DNA of 64,000 nucleotides from Chloroflexota bacterium (GCA_016861025.1 BOKO01000008.1:185331-249330); one strand, 5' to 3'. Positions 44,531 to 56,896 are shown, numbered from the stretch's first letter. The notes: a model not told the origin generated them from the sequence alone. Numbers and translations: made by a program.

Positions 44531-45874
44531 ATGCAAACTATGGTTCTCGACCACGCCACTGTGGTCGAACACGACAAACAACAACTTCATCCGCTCCACC
44601 ATCCCAAGCAGCACGCCAACCCGTTGGTGGTCGAGCGCGCCGAGGGGGTGTGGCTGCACACGACCGACGGGCGCACGGTGCTCGACGGCATGGCCGGCTT
44701 GTGGAATGTCAACATCGGCTACGGCAATCAGGAACTGCCTGAAGTCGCGGCGGCGCAGATGCGCAAGATCGCCTTCACCTCCAACTTTGTGGGCATGACG
44801 ACGCCGCCGGCGGCTGAGCTGGCGCACCGCATGGCAGGCATGGCGCACCCGACGCTCAACACGACCTTCTTCACGTCGGGCGGCTCCGAGTCCAACGATT
44901 CGGCGTTCAAGACTGCGCGCTACTACTGGTATCGACTTGGCAAGAAGGACAAGTTCAAGATCATCTCGCGGCAGGCGGCTTATCATGGCATCACCGTCGC
45001 CGCCACCGCCGCCACCGGCATCCCGCGCTATCATCCGATGTTCGGACCGCTGGCGCCCGGCTTCTCGCACATCCCGGCCCCCAATCCCTATCGCTACACC
45101 GGCGACATCCGCCCCGGCGAGACGGTGGGACAGGCGGCGGCGCGTGCGCTGGAGGAAGAGATTCTGCGCCAGGGACCGGAGACGGTCGCCGCCTTCATCG
45201 CCGAGCCGATCCAGGGCGTCGGCGGCGTGATCGTGCCGCCGGACGACTACTTTCCGCTGGTGCGCGCCATCTGCGACAAGTACGACGTGCTGCTGATCGC
45301 CGACGAAGTGATCTGCGGCTTTGGGCGTACAGGGTTATGGTTTGGGCAGCATCACTGGGATTTGCGCCCCGACATTATGTCCTTTGCCAAGGGCATCACC
45401 AGCGGTTACTTGCAGCTCGGCGGCATCCAGATCTCCGACGTGATCCGCGAGGTGATCGACAGCGCGCCGGTGGAAGACACCTGGATGCACGGCTACACCT
45501 ACTCTGGTCATGCCGCGGCGTGTGCGGTCGGTCTCAAGAACCTGGAGATCATCGAGCGCGAGAATCTGCTGGAGAACAGCCGGCTGATGGGCGAACGGCT
45601 CAAAGCAGGTCTCTCGAAACTGCTCGATTTCCCGATTGTCGGCGATGTTCGTGGGCGCGGGTTGCTCTGCGGCGTCGAGATCGTGAAAGATAAGGAGACA
45701 CGCGAGGCGGACCCGGCAAAGGCGCTCGAAATCTACAACGCGTGTCTGGCGCGTGGGTTGCGTTCGCGCAACGTCGGCGCAACCATGGCGTTCTCACCGC
45801 CGCTGATGATCAACGCCGACGAAGTGGATCAGATCGTCGATATTCTGGGCAGCGTCATCGACAGCTTAAGCTGA
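44531..45874 (+). CDS. Class III PLP-dependent aminotransferase
   Basis: The 447-residue protein shows the class III pattern: DGMAGLWNVNIGYGN near the N-terminus, FTSGGSESNDSAFK, EPIQGVGGVIVPP and PLP lysine 287 in SFAKGITSGYLQLGG. The family includes omega-amino-acid:pyruvate and beta-alanine-, GABA- or diamine-type transaminases. GAGG lies before the ATG. The gene is divergent from lhgO and directly upstream of the P-type ATPase gene (12 nt gap), so it may be the first gene of an operon. The amino donor is not clear from sequence. Confidence 0.92.
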   Translation: MQTMVLDHATVVEHDKQQLHPLHHPKQHANPLVVERAEGVWLHTTDGRTVLDGMAGLWNVNIGYGNQELPEVAAAQMRKIAFTSNFVGMTTPPAAELAHRMAGMAHPTLNTTFFTSGGSESNDSAFKTARYYWYRLGKKDKFKIISRQAAYHGITVAATAATGIPRYHPMFGPLAPGFSHIPAPNPYRYTGDIRPGETVGQAAARALEEEILRQGPETVAAFIAEPIQGVGGVIVPPDDYFPLVRAICDKYDVLLIADEVICGFGRTGLWFGQHHWDLRPDIMSFAKGITSGYLQLGGIQISDVIREVIDSAPVEDTWMHGYTYSGHAAACAVGLKNLEIIERENLLENSRLMGERLKAGLSKLLDFPIVGDVRGRGLLCGVEIVKDKETREADPAKALEIYNACLARGLRSRNVGATMAFSPPLMINADEVDQIVDILGSVIDSLS

Positions 45875-45886
45875 AAGCCGACAACT

Positions 45887-48583
45887 ATGGATTCAACAGA
45901 ATCTGGGTCTGGCTCTCAACCTGCATGGCATGTGTTGTCGGTGGAAGAGGCGCTTGCACAACTAGGCGTCTCGGATGCCGGCCTTTCGGCGCAGGAAGCG
46001 GCGCAACGGTTGGCGCAACACGGCCCAAATGAACTGCAGGCGGTGCAGCGCGTGTCGCCGTGGGCGCTGTTACTCGAACAGTTCAAAAACGTCCTCATCA
46101 TCATCCTGCTGGTCGCTTCGGCGCTGTCGATTTTGCTCGGCCATGGCGTTGAGTCGATCGCGATAGCAGTGATCGTGCTCTTTGCCGTGCTGCTCGGCTT
46201 TGTGCAGGAGTACCGCGCCGAGCGAGCGATTGAAAAGCTGCGGCAGATGGCGGCGCCCACAGCCAGGGTGGTGCGCGATGGCGTCGAACAGGAGACGCTG
46301 GCGCGTGACATTGTGCCCGGCGACATCATCATTCTGCGCGCCGGCGACCGCGTTCCCGCCGATGCACGTGTGATCGAGGCGATCAACTTGCAGGCTGAAG
46401 AGGCGGCGCTGACCGGCGAGTCGCTTCCTGCGAACAAGCAGAGCGCCGCGATCGAAGATGAAGATGCGAGCGCCGGCGACCGCACCAACATGGTCTTTGC
46501 CGGTACGTCCATCAGCTACGGGCGTGGCCGCGCGGTGGTTGTAGCCACCGGCATGCGCAGCGAGTTCGGCAAGATCGCCGAAATGTTGGAAACGATCGAC
46601 GCCGGAAAAACGCCGCTGCAAGAGCAGCTCGACCGCGTTGGCAATCTGCTGGCGCGCGCAGCATTTGTCGTCGTCGGCATCATCGTGGTGATGGGGCTTC
46701 TACGCGGCCAACCTTTCGTCGAGATGTTCATCTTCGGCATTGCATTGGCCGTGGCTGTCGTGCCGGAGGCGTTGCCCGCCGTCGTTACGATCTCGCTGGC
46801 GATTGGTGTGCAGCGTATGGTCAGGCACAACGCGCTGATGCGTCGTCTCTCTGCGGTTGAGACGCTAGGTTGCACCTCCGTGATCTGCTCGGATAAAACT
46901 GGCACTTTGACAAAAAATGAAATGACTGTGCGCGAGATTGTAGCCGGCGGTGAACACTTCACGGTAAGCGGCGCTGGCTACAATCCAGATGGTGAATTTC
47001 TACACGACGGTGTCGCCATCGATCCTCCGCCATTTTTGCGCAAGGCGCTTGAAGCAGGCGCGCTGGCTTCCGACGCCGTGCTTGTGCGCAACGATGCGAC
47101 GCATTGGGAGATCAAAGGCGATCCCACCGAAGGCGCGCTGATCGTGGCGGCTGCGAAGGCGGGCGTCAGCAAAGCCGAGCTGGAGGGTTGTCTGCCGCGC
47201 ATCCATGAAATTCCCTTCACCTCTGAGACCAAGCGCATGATCACCGTTCATCGGCAAGGCAATGGGTTTGTGGCGTACGCCAAAGGCGCGCCCGAAGTGA
47301 TCCTGGGCGTCTGTACACATCTGTTGACTGCCGACGGTGAGCGACCCTTGACGCCAACCGATCTGACCGTTATTGAAACTACAGCGCACGAGATGGCTGG
47401 CCGCGCACTGCGCGTGCTGGCAGTGGCAATGCGCCCAGAAACCAAGCTGGAAACCATCGAAGGTGACATGGTCTTTTTGGGGCTTGTCGGCATGATCGAC
47501 CCGCCGCGGCCAGAAGTCAAGGCAGCGATCCAGACATGCGAAGAAGCAGGCGTCAAACCGGTGATGATCACGGGCGATCATCCGCTGACCGCGCGCGCCA
47601 TCGCCCAGGATTTGGGACTGCTCAAGAGCGGGCGAGTGATGACAGGCGCCGAATTGGAAGACTTTGACGAGGACGCCTTTGAACGCGAGGTTGAGTCGAT
47701 CGAGGTTTATGCACGCGTCTCGCCAGCGCACAAGCTGCGCGTCGTTTCAGCGCTGCAAAATCGAGGTCATGTTGTTGCAATGACCGGCGATGGCGTCAAC
47801 GACGCGCCGGCGCTCAAAAAAGCCGACATCGGCGTGGCAATGGGCGTCACCGGCACCGATGTCAGCAAAGAGGCGGCGGCGATGACGCTGACCGACGACA
47901 ATTTCGCCTCGATCGTGGCGGCGGTGAGAGAAGGGCGCGGCATCTTCGAGAACATCAAGAAATACTTGATGTATCTGCTCTCCTCCAACATTGGAGAGAT
48001 CGGCTTGATGGCGGGCGCTACGCTGCTTGGCGCACCTTTGCCTTTGAGCGCCGTGCAGATTCTCTACGTTAATCTAGCGACCGACGGTCTCCCTGCACTG
48101 GCGCTGGCGGTCGATCCGCCCGATCCGAACCTGATGCGGCGCAAGCCGCGCAACCCCAAGACCGGCGTCTTCACCCGCCCCGTAGTCAGCTTGATGGCTG
48201 TCGGCGGTGTCTGGTCAACGCTGGTCAATTTGAGTCTCTTTTTGTGGGCAAGAAATTCAGGGCGCAGCCTGCAAGAAGCGATGACCATGACGTTCGTGTC
48301 GTTGGTGTTGATCCAATTCTTCAAGGCGTATAATTTTCGCTCCGATCGCGAGTCGGTGCTGCACAAACCCTTCGTCAATCGATGGTTGAATCTGGCGATC
48401 TTATGGGAATTGCTGTTGTTGGTTGCGATCGTCTATCTACCATTCTTGCAACACCCCTTTGGAACCTATGGTTTGACCGTATACGATTGGCTGATTGTCG
48501 TTGCACTGGCTGCAACAGTTGTGCCTGTGTTGGAGTTGACCAAAGCGTTGGTGCGGCGTGGGAGTTTGGGCGCATTGACTTGA
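45887..48583 (+). CDS. P2-type cation ATPase (Ca2+-type)
   Basis: The 898-residue protein has the full P-type set: TGES in the actuator domain, phosphorylated Asp336 in DKTGTLTKNEMTV, and GDGVNDAPALKKADIG in the hinge. Ten membrane segments are visible. PEALPAVVTIS in M4 and the N-terminal cation-ATPase domain place it in the P2A/P2B calcium- or manganese-pumping group. The SERCA-like M4 motif is PEGLP with the glycine replaced by alanine. It exports divalent cations from the cytoplasm using ATP. Confidence 0.93.
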   Translation: MDSTESGSGSQPAWHVLSVEEALAQLGVSDAGLSAQEAAQRLAQHGPNELQAVQRVSPWALLLEQFKNVLIIILLVASALSILLGHGVESIAIAVIVLFAVLLGFVQEYRAERAIEKLRQMAAPTARVVRDGVEQETLARDIVPGDIIILRAGDRVPADARVIEAINLQAEEAALTGESLPANKQSAAIEDEDASAGDRTNMVFAGTSISYGRGRAVVVATGMRSEFGKIAEMLETIDAGKTPLQEQLDRVGNLLARAAFVVVGIIVVMGLLRGQPFVEMFIFGIALAVAVVPEALPAVVTISLAIGVQRMVRHNALMRRLSAVETLGCTSVICSDKTGTLTKNEMTVREIVAGGEHFTVSGAGYNPDGEFLHDGVAIDPPPFLRKALEAGALASDAVLVRNDATHWEIKGDPTEGALIVAAAKAGVSKAELEGCLPRIHEIPFTSETKRMITVHRQGNGFVAYAKGAPEVILGVCTHLLTADGERPLTPTDLTVIETTAHEMAGRALRVLAVAMRPETKLETIEGDMVFLGLVGMIDPPRPEVKAAIQTCEEAGVKPVMITGDHPLTARAIAQDLGLLKSGRVMTGAELEDFDEDAFEREVESIEVYARVSPAHKLRVVSALQNRGHVVAMTGDGVNDAPALKKADIGVAMGVTGTDVSKEAAAMTLTDDNFASIVAAVREGRGIFENIKKYLMYLLSSNIGEIGLMAGATLLGAPLPLSAVQILYVNLATDGLPALALAVDPPDPNLMRRKPRNPKTGVFTRPVVSLMAVGGVWSTLVNLSLFLWARNSGRSLQEAMTMTFVSLVLIQFFKAYNFRSDRESVLHKPFVNRWLNLAILWELLLLVAIVYLPFLQHPFGTYGLTVYDWLIVVALAATVVPVLELTKALVRRGSLGALT

Positions 48584-48653
48584 AACCCAACCCATTGTTG
48601 TGATCAAAGCAGAAAGAGAATTGACATTCCTTTATGCAGAAGCTTTCATCATG

Positions 48654-48662
48654 TGCTAGAAT
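48654..48662 (+). promoter_or_regulatory. Candidate extended -10 promoter for the aldolase gene
   Basis: TGCTAGAAT at 48654-48662 is an extended -10 form of TAGAAT. A TTGACA at 48621 is too far away (30 nt) to be its -35. The gap also has no other gene. Confidence 0.4.
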
Positions 48663-48760
48663 CGTGCGATAGAAAGGAAGTTTGCCGCGGCGCTTGCCCT
48701 CGCAACCTTATTGCCGACCGAATCAAAGATTGTTTCACCACAGATCACAGGAGAACAATG

Positions 48761-49789
48761 ATGGCAAAAACAAAACTCTCCAAAGGCAAATTTGCTGGCA
48801 TCAACAGCTGCGCCGATGCCAGAGGCGTCATTGCAGCTGCGGCCATGGATCAGCGCGGCTCGCTGCAAAAGTCAATCAGCAAGGCGCGCGGCGGCGCCCC
48901 TGTCTCCGCCGAGGAGATGACGCAGTTCAAGACCGCGGTTACAAAGGTGCTGACCAAACACGCCAGCGCAATCCTGATGGATCCAGAGTTCGGCTTGCCG
49001 GCGCTGGAGCACCGCGCGCCGGGCACGGGCGTGCTGCTCGCCTATGAAAAGACTGGCTACGACACCACCGACGACAGCCGCATGCCCGATCTCTTGCCAG
49101 AATGGAGCGTGCGGCGGCTGGTGGCGGCTGGCGCCACCGCGATCAAGGTGCTCCTCTACTACAACCCGGCGCATCCGGCGCGCGTCAACACCGTCAAGCA
49201 GGCCTTCATCGAACGCATCGGCAGCGAGTGCAAAGCGGAAGATGTGCCCTTCTTCCTCGAACCGATCTGTTATAACGATGCATTGGGCGATGCCAAGGGG
49301 TTGGAATTCGCCAAAGCCAAGCCGGAGATGGTCAAGGCGTACATGGCGGAGTTTTCCAAACCGGAGTACGGCGTGGATGTGTTGAAGGTGGAGGTTCCGG
49401 TCAACATGACCTATGTCCAGGGCGCCTCCACATTTGCGGGCGTCGCAGCTTATAGCAAAGCCGAAGCGATGGATCTGTTCCGCGAGGCGGCGAGCGTGGC
49501 GCGGAAGCCTTTCATCTACCTCAGTGCGGGTGTGAGTGACGATGTCTTCCGCGAGACGCTCGAATTGGCCGCCGAAGCCGGCACGCCATTTTCGGGGGTG
49601 CTGTGCGGGCGCGCCACCTGGCAGGATGGCATTCCAGTCTTTGCTACGGGTGGTTTCGACGCGCTCGTCGAGTGGCTGGAAGATCGGGGCGTGAAGAACA
49701 TTACGGCGCTCAATCAGGTGTTAGCCAAAGGCGCCAAACCATGGTGGGATTTCTACGGCGGCAAAGAGAATATCGAGATCGTCGGCTAA
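48761..49789 (+). CDS. lacD: Tagatose 1,6-diphosphate aldolase-like (LacD family, class I)
   Basis: The start is at 48761, with AGGAG 7 nt ahead. An ATG three bases earlier (48758) is the alternative, and a longer frame from 48653 is not used. The 342-residue protein is in the LacD family: AMDQRGSLQKSI near the N-terminus and a Schiff-base lysine in VDVLKVEVPVN. Members cleave tagatose or related ketose bisphosphates to dihydroxyacetone phosphate and glyceraldehyde phosphate. No lac operon genes surround it, so the sugar could also be a fructose- or sulfoquinovose-type phosphate. Confidence 0.85.
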   Translation: MAKTKLSKGKFAGINSCADARGVIAAAAMDQRGSLQKSISKARGGAPVSAEEMTQFKTAVTKVLTKHASAILMDPEFGLPALEHRAPGTGVLLAYEKTGYDTTDDSRMPDLLPEWSVRRLVAAGATAIKVLLYYNPAHPARVNTVKQAFIERIGSECKAEDVPFFLEPICYNDALGDAKGLEFAKAKPEMVKAYMAEFSKPEYGVDVLKVEVPVNMTYVQGASTFAGVAAYSKAEAMDLFREAASVARKPFIYLSAGVSDDVFRETLELAAEAGTPFSGVLCGRATWQDGIPVFATGGFDALVEWLEDRGVKNITALNQVLAKGAKPWWDFYGGKENIEIVG

Positions 49790-49811
49790 TCATACAAGGA
49801 GAAAAAAAGAC

Positions 49812-50225
49812 ATGTCATACGCTTCTGTCGGCGAGGCATTGCAGATTGCCTCAAGCCTGACGACCTCCAGCCAGGCTCGCGAAGATGCGATCGATTATCT
49901 GGAGAGTCACCGCGAACCCGAAGTGATCGACGCATTGATCGCGTTGCTGGAGACCGACGATGCCGGCGTGCGCTGGAAGGCGGCCGATGCGCTGGCGAAG
50001 ATGGGCAAGCAAGCGCTGGTTCCGCTGCTGCGCGCGTTGCGGGACAAAAGTGAGAGCCGATGGCTGCTCGAAGGCGCGTCGCATATTTTTCATAGCAACC
50101 GCGACCCTGGCGTCGCTAAGATGACTGAGAAGTTGCGTGTTGCGATGAAAGGACCTGGCGCGTATGTGGCGACTGTCGCGGCCGCCGGTGAATTGTTGGT
50201 CCAACTGGCCGAGGAGGGCGCGTGA
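49812..50225 (+). CDS. HEAT-repeat protein
   Basis: The 137-residue protein contains three or four HEAT-like helix pairs, such as PEVIDALIALLETDDAGVRW and KAADALAKMGKQALVPLLRA, and then more divergent helices. No catalytic motif is visible. HEAT proteins act as binding scaffolds. It is translated from the same transcript as the cyclophilin gene, since its TGA overlaps the GTG start (GTGA at 50222-50225). It could assist folding or binding of the cyclophilin's client, but this is only inferred. Confidence 0.7.
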   Translation: MSYASVGEALQIASSLTTSSQAREDAIDYLESHREPEVIDALIALLETDDAGVRWKAADALAKMGKQALVPLLRALRDKSESRWLLEGASHIFHSNRDPGVAKMTEKLRVAMKGPGAYVATVAAAGELLVQLAEEGA

Positions 50226-51544
50226 AAATCGTTTACGGCAAGTCGATTCCAAATGTCTCGTTGTGGCCGATATTGGCATTGATGCTTGTAGCGACATTAC
50301 TCGCCGCCTGTGCTATGCCTGGCATCCCCACGCCGGGTGCTGTTGAAGCCGAAACAGCGCCGGCGGTGGAGGCGCCCGCAGCAACCACCAGCCAGGGGGC
50401 AGCCGCCAGTATGGCGCCGGCGGAGCGCAACAACATGTTCAGCGTCGCGCCAGAGATGACGATCGATCCAAGCAAGTACTATTTCGCCACCCTTAAGACC
50501 GAACGCGGCGATATCAAGATTCAACTCTTCGCCGACCGCTCACCAATGACGGTCAACAATTTCGTCTTTCTGGCGCGTGAAGGGTTCTACGACAACACCA
50601 CCTTCCACCGCGTGATCGAAGGATTCATGGCGCAGGGAGGCGACCCAACCGGCACTGGCACGGGCGGACCTGGCTACACTTTCGCCGACGAATTCTGGCC
50701 CGGCGCCACATTCGACCGCCGCGGGTTGCTGGCGATGGCGAACGCTGGCCCCGGCACCAATGGCAGCCAGTTTTTCATCACCTTTGCTCCGGCCCCCTGG
50801 CTCGACGGAGGCCACACAATTTTTGGCGAGGTGATCGAGGGCGACGAGGTGTTGGATCAGATCACGCTGCGCGATCCGATGGCAAGTCCTACTGAACCAG
50901 GCGACCTGATCGAGACGATTGTGATCGAGGAGGGCGACAGCAGCGTTTTGCCAACGCCCACACCCTTGCCGCCGACGCCCACACCCTTCCCGCCGACGAA
51001 CCTGGAAGGCGACCGTCCGCTTGCCGACTTGCCCGGTGCAGAAAAGGTCAACTACTTCAACACCGAACCGGCGATGGTCCTCGATACGACGAAGCGCTTC
51101 ACCGCAACTATCACCACCTCGCAGGGAGACCTGGTCGTATCGCTCCTGGATGATGAGGCGCCTGTCGCTGTCAACAACTTCGTGGTGCTTGCCAACCTCG
51201 GCTTCTACGACAACACGCCGATCAACGATGTCAACCCGGATTTGCTGGTGGTGATCGGCGCGCCGGACAACGATCCTGGCGGCGATGTCGGCTATGTCTT
51301 CAAGCCAGAGGCTGGACTTCCCGGCGATCCGGAAGCGGGCGCCATCGCCTATCGCACGCTGAGCCAGGACACCGACGGCAGCATCATTGCCAGCGGCAGT
51401 CAGCTCTTTCTGGCAATCGTCCCGCCGCCGCCGGATGTGAACGATGTCTATAGTTTCTTTGGCAAAATTGTCGAAGGCCTCGAAATTCTTCCAAATCTAA
51501 CCACCGACGATACGATTCTATCGATCACGATCGTCGAGGAATAG
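50222..51544 (+). CDS. Lipoprotein with tandem cyclophilin domains, second degenerate
   Basis: The 440-residue protein starts with GTG and a lipoprotein signal (LLAAC with lipid Cys30). Domain 1 (about 80-235) has the peptidyl-prolyl isomerase core FHRVIEGFMAQGGDPTGTG, the active-site arginine in FHRVI, and NGSQFFITFAPAPWLDG. A Thr/Pro linker leads to domain 2 (about 275-435), which keeps the fold pattern (AVNNFVVLANLGFYDNTP). Its FHRVI position reads INDVN and the GDPTG loop differs, so catalytic residues are lost. A folding role in the extracytoplasmic space is likely for domain 1. Confidence 0.88.
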   Translation: MKIVYGKSIPNVSLWPILALMLVATLLAACAMPGIPTPGAVEAETAPAVEAPAATTSQGAAASMAPAERNNMFSVAPEMTIDPSKYYFATLKTERGDIKIQLFADRSPMTVNNFVFLAREGFYDNTTFHRVIEGFMAQGGDPTGTGTGGPGYTFADEFWPGATFDRRGLLAMANAGPGTNGSQFFITFAPAPWLDGGHTIFGEVIEGDEVLDQITLRDPMASPTEPGDLIETIVIEEGDSSVLPTPTPLPPTPTPFPPTNLEGDRPLADLPGAEKVNYFNTEPAMVLDTTKRFTATITTSQGDLVVSLLDDEAPVAVNNFVVLANLGFYDNTPINDVNPDLLVVIGAPDNDPGGDVGYVFKPEAGLPGDPEAGAIAYRTLSQDTDGSIIASGSQLFLAIVPPPPDVNDVYSFFGKIVEGLEILPNLTTDDTILSITIVEE

Positions 51545-51560
51545 CCATCTATCAGTGTTT

Positions 51561-51592
51561 GGGATGCGCCAGCCAGATCGCTGGCGCATCCT
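51561..51592 (+). terminator. Strong hairpin after the cyclophilin gene
   Basis: A 12-bp perfect stem (51562-51573 with 51580-51591, plus a G-T pair at 51561/51592) has a 6-nt loop. It lies 17 nt after the stop codon. No T tract follows (TCAACATT), so termination efficiency is uncertain. Confidence 0.55.
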
Positions 51593-51669
51593 CAACATTG
51601 ATGAGGATCTTTGGCTTGCTTGCCTCTGACGCCACGCACACCCAGATGGTAGGGAAATAAGCCGACATT

Positions 51670-52668
51670 ATGGTCGATTACTTGCATAGCTACGATAGCT
51701 GCAAAGCGCTTGTCACCGGAGGGCTGGGCTTCATCGGTTCGAATCTGGCGCGTCGTCTGGTCGATCTTGGCGCACAGGTGACGATCGTCGATTCGCTGAT
51801 TCCCGACTATGGCGGCAATCTGTTCAACATTGCTGGCTATGAAGATCGTCTGCGCGTCAACATTGCCGATGTGCGCGACCCCTACTCGATGCGTGCGCTG
51901 GTTAAGGGACAGGATGTTCTCTTCAACCTGGCCGGTCAGGTCAGTCACATGGACTCGATGATCGAGCCCTTCACCGACCTGGAGATCAACGCTCGCAGCC
52001 AGCTTTCAATTCTCGAAGCCTGTCGTTATGAGAACCCGTCGATTCGCATTGTCTACGCCGGCACGCGCCAGCAGTATGGCAAACCGCGCTATCTGCCGCT
52101 CGACGAGGATCACATCCAGGCGCCGACCGATGTGAACGGCGTCAATAAAATGGCGGGAGAATGGTTTCACATGGTCTACCACACCGCCTACGGATTGCGC
52201 ACAACGTCGCTGCGCCTGACCAACACCTATGGCCCGCGCCAGCTTATCAAACACAACCGCCAGGGCTTTATCGGCTGGTTTGTGCGACTGGCAATCGAAG
52301 GCAAGACAATTCAGTTGTACGGCGACGGACAACAACTGCGCGACCTGACCTACGTCGATGATGTGGTGGATGCGTTTCTGCGCGCTGGCGCCAACAATGC
52401 AGCGTGCGGCGAAGTCTTCAACCTCGGTGGGCAGACGCCGATCAGCCTGCTCGAGCTGGCGAAACTCATCGTTCATATCGCCGGACGCGGCGATGTCGAG
52501 CTGGTCCCCTGGCCTGAAGAACGCAAAAAGATCGACATCGGCGACGTCTACTCCAGCTATGCGCATATCCAGACTGTGCTGGGCTGGACGCCAACTACGC
52601 CGCTTGTCGACGGATTGGCGCGCATGATCACCTATTGTAGCGAGCACTACGACAGGTACGCGGTATAG
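51670..52668 (+). CDS. NAD-dependent nucleotide-sugar epimerase/dehydratase-like protein
   Basis: The 332-residue protein has an extended-SDR N-terminus with VTGGLGFIGSNLARRL (Gly-rich NAD loop) and the usual acidic residue at the strand end (IVDS). The expected YxxxK catalytic pair is N156-G-V-N-K160, so the tyrosine is replaced by asparagine. VYAGTRQQYG is the serine/threonine region. It lies 9 nt before a DegT aminotransferase gene, a pairing typical of dTDP- or UDP-sugar modification. The exact reaction is not clear because of the missing tyrosine. Confidence 0.85.
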   Translation: MVDYLHSYDSCKALVTGGLGFIGSNLARRLVDLGAQVTIVDSLIPDYGGNLFNIAGYEDRLRVNIADVRDPYSMRALVKGQDVLFNLAGQVSHMDSMIEPFTDLEINARSQLSILEACRYENPSIRIVYAGTRQQYGKPRYLPLDEDHIQAPTDVNGVNKMAGEWFHMVYHTAYGLRTTSLRLTNTYGPRQLIKHNRQGFIGWFVRLAIEGKTIQLYGDGQQLRDLTYVDDVVDAFLRAGANNAACGEVFNLGGQTPISLLELAKLIVHIAGRGDVELVPWPEERKKIDIGDVYSSYAHIQTVLGWTPTTPLVDGLARMITYCSEHYDRYAV

Positions 52669-52677
52669 AGGTCGCGC

Positions 52678-53790
52678 ATGAACATCCCTTTCAACGAACT
52701 CCGTTCTGGCTATCTCGCACATCAAGCTGAGATCGACGCCGCTGTGCGCGCTGTGCTGGAGAGCGGCTGGTATATTCTGGGGCGCGAAACCGCTGCGTTC
52801 GAGGTTGAATTCGCTGCTTTTTGCGGCGTGGCAGGCTGCGTCGGCGTCAACTCTGGCACGGATGCACTTTATCTGGCGTTGTGCGCCTGCAACATCGGCC
52901 CCGGCGATGAGGTGATCACGGTTGCGCACACCGCCGTAGCGACCGTGGCCGCCATCCGCATGACCGGCGCCACGCCGGTGCTGGTTGACATCGACCCGCA
53001 CACCTACACGATGTCGCCGGCGGCGTTGGCGCAAGCGATCACGCCTGCCACGCGCGCCGTAATCCCGGTGCACCTCTACGGCCATCCGGCAGACATGGAT
53101 GCAATTTTAGATGTCGCAAAAGGATTGATAATCATTGAGGATTGTGCACAGGCGCACGGTGCACGCTACAAAGGCAGACCGGTGGGAAGTTTCGGCGACC
53201 TGGCGTGTTACTCGTTTTACCCGACCAAAAACCTGGGCGCATCGGGCGATGGCGGCGCAGTGACGGGCAATAACCTGGAATTGTTAGAAAAGGTGCGGCT
53301 CTTGCGCGAATATGGCTGGACGCCACAGGCGCGCTACATTTCGCAGGTTGAGGGCATCAACAGTCGACTCGACGAGCTGCAGGCGGCGATCCTGCGCGTA
53401 CGGCTGCGTCATCTTGACGCCGAAAACGAGCGGCGGCGCACGTTGGCCGCGCTCTACAGTGAATTGCTGCCCGATGGATTGAAGAAACCGGTCGAATTGG
53501 TTGACTGCCGACACGTCTATCATCTCTATGTCGTTCAGCATTCCAACCGCGACGACTTGCGCGCCCGACTGGCTGATGCAGGCGTTGGCACGGGCATTCA
53601 CTATCCGGCGCCGGTGCATCTACAGCCAGCATATATGTACGGTCAGGTGCGCGCCCATGCGCTCCCGGTGACAGAACAGGCGGCGCAGGAAGTGCTTTCG
53701 TTGCCGATGTATCCCACCCTCACCGAAATGCAGGTGCGCACAGTCGCCGCAGCAGTGGCAAAGGCGTTGCAAGAAATAGAACACAGATAA
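52678..53790 (+). CDS. DegT/DnrJ/EryC1-family sugar aminotransferase
   Basis: The 370-residue protein has the family markers: VGVNSGTDALYLALCACNIG, IIEDCAQAHGARYKGRPVGS, and CYSFYPTKNLGASGDGGAV with the PLP lysine in PTKNLG. GVGTGIHYPAPVHLQPAY is also conserved. The enzyme aminates keto-sugars bound to nucleotides using PLP and usually glutamate. AGAGG precedes the ATG. The epimerase-like gene upstream probably makes its keto-sugar substrate. A product such as a dTDP-amino-hexose is likely, but not proven. Confidence 0.93.
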   Translation: MNIPFNELRSGYLAHQAEIDAAVRAVLESGWYILGRETAAFEVEFAAFCGVAGCVGVNSGTDALYLALCACNIGPGDEVITVAHTAVATVAAIRMTGATPVLVDIDPHTYTMSPAALAQAITPATRAVIPVHLYGHPADMDAILDVAKGLIIIEDCAQAHGARYKGRPVGSFGDLACYSFYPTKNLGASGDGGAVTGNNLELLEKVRLLREYGWTPQARYISQVEGINSRLDELQAAILRVRLRHLDAENERRRTLAALYSELLPDGLKKPVELVDCRHVYHLYVVQHSNRDDLRARLADAGVGTGIHYPAPVHLQPAYMYGQVRAHALPVTEQAAQEVLSLPMYPTLTEMQVRTVAAAVAKALQEIEHR

Positions 53791-53854
53791 AGCGGGTCTG
53801 TGCGCGAGCGCCCCCACTCCATCCGCAATAGACCGCACCTGATTGTGAACTTTG

Positions 53855-56545
<2,691 letters not shown>

Positions 56546-56635
56546 ACGCCATTTCACGCCGAAGGCGATGGTCTGCGCAGCAGAATTTCTTCCACATGTG
56601 AAATAGACTGACCTGCCCGACGACCTGCATTGAAT

Positions 56636-56664
56636 TTGACAGACGACAGATGTGATGATATGCT
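56636..56664 (+). promoter_or_regulatory. Sigma-70 promoter of the tRNA-Leu gene
   Basis: Perfect TTGACA (56636-56641) and TATGCT (56659-56664) are 17 nt apart. The start site would be near 56671, 17 nt before the tRNA. This is the strongest canonical promoter visible in the window. Confidence 0.85.
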
Positions 56665-56687
56665 TTTCTTACAGTTGATAACTGCAC

Positions 56688-56774
<87 letters not shown>

Positions 56775-56776
56775 CG

Positions 56777-56805
56777 GGAGACTCGCAAGAGTCTCCTCTT
56801 TTTTT
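56777..56805 (+). terminator. Rho-independent terminator of the tRNA gene
   Basis: A perfect 8-bp stem GGAGACTC/GAGTCTCC with GCAA tetraloop is followed by TC and a run of eight T residues. It begins 4 nt after the tRNA. Confidence 0.92.
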
Positions 56806-56857
56806 GTATTTCATCTGCATTTTTCATTGCACATAGAAATTGATGTTTTTATACGGA

Positions 56858-56886
56858 TTGATTTTTGCATATAGTCATGATACACT
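56858..56886 (+). promoter_or_regulatory. Promoter of the DivIC-like gene, possibly leaderless
   Basis: TTGATT (56858-56863) and TACACT (56881-56886) are 17 nt apart. The ATG at 56897 is only 10 nt after the -10 box, so the transcript would start very close to the start codon and have almost no leader. Confidence 0.5.
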
Positions 56887-56896
56887 ACCAGAAGTT

